NCBI RefSeq assembly: GCF_001634365.1
Contig: NZ_CP014578.1
Coordinates: 930,001 to 994,000, forward strand
Length of the DNA stretch: 64,000 nucleotides
Reading direction: 5' to 3'
Source: Paraburkholderia phytofirmans OLGA172
GTDB taxonomy: Bacteria > Pseudomonadota > Gammaproteobacteria > Burkholderiales > Burkholderiaceae
The translations under genes and the position numbers were made by a program. Numbering within the stretch: the first letter of the stretch is position 1; each line of letters starts with the position of its first letter. The notes under the pieces are model-generated. The model made no database searches. It had not been told where the DNA came from and worked only from the letters and a program-made list of their open reading frames with translations. Shown piece by piece: positions 62,427 through 64,000 of this stretch.

Positions 62427-64000
62427 ATGGACTTCAGTTTCGACCTGAAACGCACCGCCAATGCTTCGGCGTGGCGATTGCTGCCTAACGGCTGGGATTT
62501 CGTCGCCTTCCCGTTGATCATCTGCGTGATCGCGATGGCTGCAATTGGCTTTCATCAGACGCTGGCGCCGATGTCGACGTTGAAGACCCAGGTCATCTCG
62601 CTCGACCCGTCGAACCTGCCTGAATATGCAATGCGCACGACGCTGCGCATGCTCGCGGCGATGGTGGCGTCGCTGACCTTTACGCTGATTTACGGCACGC
62701 TTGCCGCGAAGAGCCGCCGTGCGGGCCTCGTGCTGGTGCCGATTCTCGACATCCTGCAGTCGGTGCCGGTGCTGGGCTACATTTCGTTTACGGTCACGTT
62801 TTTCCTCGCGTTGTTCCCGGGGCGCGTGCTGGGTGCGGAGCTTGCGGCGATCTTCGCGATCTTCACGAGCCAGGCGTGGAACATGACCTTCAGTTTCTAC
62901 CAGTCGCTGCGCACGGTGCCGCGCGATCTGGATGAAGTCTCGCGGGGTTTCCATCTGACGGGATGGCAGCGCTTCTGGAAGCTCGAAGTGCCATTCTCGA
63001 TGCCCGGCCTCATCTGGAACATGATGATGTCGATGTCGGGCGGCTGGTTCTTCGTGGTGGCCTCCGAAGCCATCACGGTGGGCAACAACACGATCACCCT
63101 GCCGGGGATCGGCGCGTATCTGGCGCAGGCGATCTCCGACAAGAACATGCACGCGATCGGCTGGGTGATTCTGGCGATGACGGTCGTGATCCTGGCCTAC
63201 GACCAGTTCCTGTTCCGTCCGCTCGTCGCATGGGCGGACAAGTTCCGTATGGAAACGACCAGCTCCGGCAATGCCCCGGAGTCGTGGCTGCTCGACCTGA
63301 TCCGCCGGACCCGCCTGATTCACCGCCTGCTCGTGCCGATGGGCTGGATCTTCGCGAACGCCGCACGCGTGCCGATGCGTCTGCCGGCATTCGACCGCGT
63401 TCGCTTCGCGATTCCGCAGCGCGAGAAATCGTCGCGCGTGGGCGACATTGTGTGGGGGATCCTGGTGATCCTCCTTACCGTGTATGTGGTCTATCGTGTC
63501 GTGGCTTACGTGCGCACCGGCGTGACGCTCGACGAAGTGGGCCACGTGCTCGTGCTGGGCCTCATCACACTGCTGCGCGTGGCGCTGCTGATTGCGATGT
63601 CGTCGCTGATCTGGGTGCCGCTCGGCGTGCTGATCGGACTGCGTCCGGCGCTCGCCGAGAAGATCCAGCCGCTCGCGCAGTTTCTGGCCGCGTTCCCGGC
63701 CAACCTGCTGTTCCCGGTATTCGTGATCGTGATCGTGCGCTTTCACCTGAACCCGGACATCTGGCTGTCGCCGCTGATCGTGCTCGGCACCCAGTGGTAT
63801 ATCCTGTTCAATGTGATTGCGGGCGCCAGTTCCTACCCGAACGACTACCGCGAAGCGGCCACCAACTTCGGCATCCGCGGCTGGCAGTGGTGGCGCAGGG
63901 CGATGCTGCCGGGGATCTTCCCCTACTACGTGACGGGCGCGATTACCGCTTCCGGTGGCGCGTGGAACGCGAGTATCGTCGCCGAGTTCGTCCAGTGGGG
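62427..64000 (+). CDS. Fused two-domain ABC transporter permease, truncated at the window end
   Basis: At least 524 codons remain open at the window edge. The first permease half (about 20-270) contains MLAAMVASLTFTLIYGTLAA, the pocket ILDILQSVPVLGYISFTVTFFLA, and the EAA loop DEVSRGFHLTGWQRFWKLEVPFSMPGLIWN. The second half (about 340 onwards) repeats the plan: LITLLRVALLIAMSSLIWVPLGVLIG, then EAATNFGIRGWQWWRRAMLPGIFPYYVTGA. Both halves belong to the nitrate/sulfonate/taurine-type permeases. An ATP-binding subunit gene usually follows. GGGGAG precedes the ATG. The long minus-strand frame covering this gene is its shadow. Confidence 0.9.
   Translation, partial: MDFSFDLKRTANASAWRLLPNGWDFVAFPLIICVIAMAAIGFHQTLAPMSTLKTQVISLDPSNLPEYAMRTTLRMLAAMVASLTFTLIYGTLAAKSRRAGLVLVPILDILQSVPVLGYISFTVTFFLALFPGRVLGAELAAIFAIFTSQAWNMTFSFYQSLRTVPRDLDEVSRGFHLTGWQRFWKLEVPFSMPGLIWNMMMSMSGGWFFVVASEAITVGNNTITLPGIGAYLAQAISDKNMHAIGWVILAMTVVILAYDQFLFRPLVAWADKFRMETTSSGNAPESWLLDLIRRTRLIHRLLVPMGWIFANAARVPMRLPAFDRVRFAIPQREKSSRVGDIVWGILVILLTVYVVYRVVAYVRTGVTLDEVGHVLVLGLITLLRVALLIAMSSLIWVPLGVLIGLRPALAEKIQPLAQFLAAFPANLLFPVFVIVIVRFHLNPDIWLSPLIVLGTQWYILFNVIAGASSYPNDYREAATNFGIRGWQWWRRAMLPGIFPYYVTGAITASGGAWNASIVAEFVQW

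Noticed and set aside
62295..63746. Long minus-strand frame of 483 codons
   Set aside because: It is His/Arg/Asp-rich antisense sequence over the clearly recognisable plus-strand ABC permease that runs off the window end.

Overview
The window is chromosomal DNA from a high-GC betaproteobacterium, most likely a Burkholderiaceae member close to Paraburkholderia. Supporting signs are the minCDE set followed by a ClC antiporter, the hemC-hemDX-hemY order with hemD fused to hemX, the Burkholderia-type trimeric porin, and the nadE-glnB pair. Most of it is ordinary core genome with tight gene packing. The left edge cuts serS and the right edge cuts a fused two-domain ABC permease.

Layout. 1-9.6 kb: serS, tRNA-Ser(CGA), an uncharacterised pair (membrane coiled-coil protein plus a solute-binding/LysM fusion), a chalcone-isomerase-like gene remnant, map, a GNAT acetyltransferase, minCDE, and a ClC H+/Cl- antiporter. 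9.6-20.8 kb: a sparse region with a palindrome, a 44-aa lipoprotein, an MHS-type transporter, a TonB-C lipoprotein, and one 7.5-kb gene for a two-module NRPS ending in a thioester reductase. 20.8-32.5 kb: argH, an XRE regulator divergent from a methyltransferase, a small exported protein, ppc with a long basic extension, and the haem genes hemC-hemDX-hemY. 32.6-39.5 kb: an MFS-SDR-aldehyde dehydrogenase operon, ppa, and a FUSC efflux protein.

39.9-47.0 kb is the main accessory region: a six-gene minus-strand type VI secretion island. Its order is vgrG, a large effector with a C-terminal lysozyme-like domain, an LprI-like lysozyme-inhibitor protein as likely immunity factor, two unknown small genes, and a PAAR-like gene. 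No T6SS sheath or baseplate genes are present, so it would depend on an apparatus encoded elsewhere. The effector 3' end and the immunity gene are visibly AT-richer than their surroundings, which suggests exchange by transfer.

47.2-64 kb: a GIY-YIG protein, a COG3146-like acyltransferase, nadE-glnB, a porin, a hisQMP-type amino-acid importer lacking its binding protein, a pirin, a Spy-like periplasmic protein divergent from an OmpR/EnvZ-type two-component system across a symmetric set of TTAC/GTAA repeats, a Cas2/VapD-like small protein, a membrane diguanylate cyclase, and the partial ABC permease.

The items most worth a second look are the T6SS lysozyme effector/immunity module with its two unknown genes; the NRPS with a degenerate first condensation domain and an in-frame 11-copy 12-bp repeat inside its second adenylation domain; and the symmetric operator between spy and its two-component system. 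Several short tandem repeats (8-15 bp units) are scattered through otherwise ordinary intergenic DNA.
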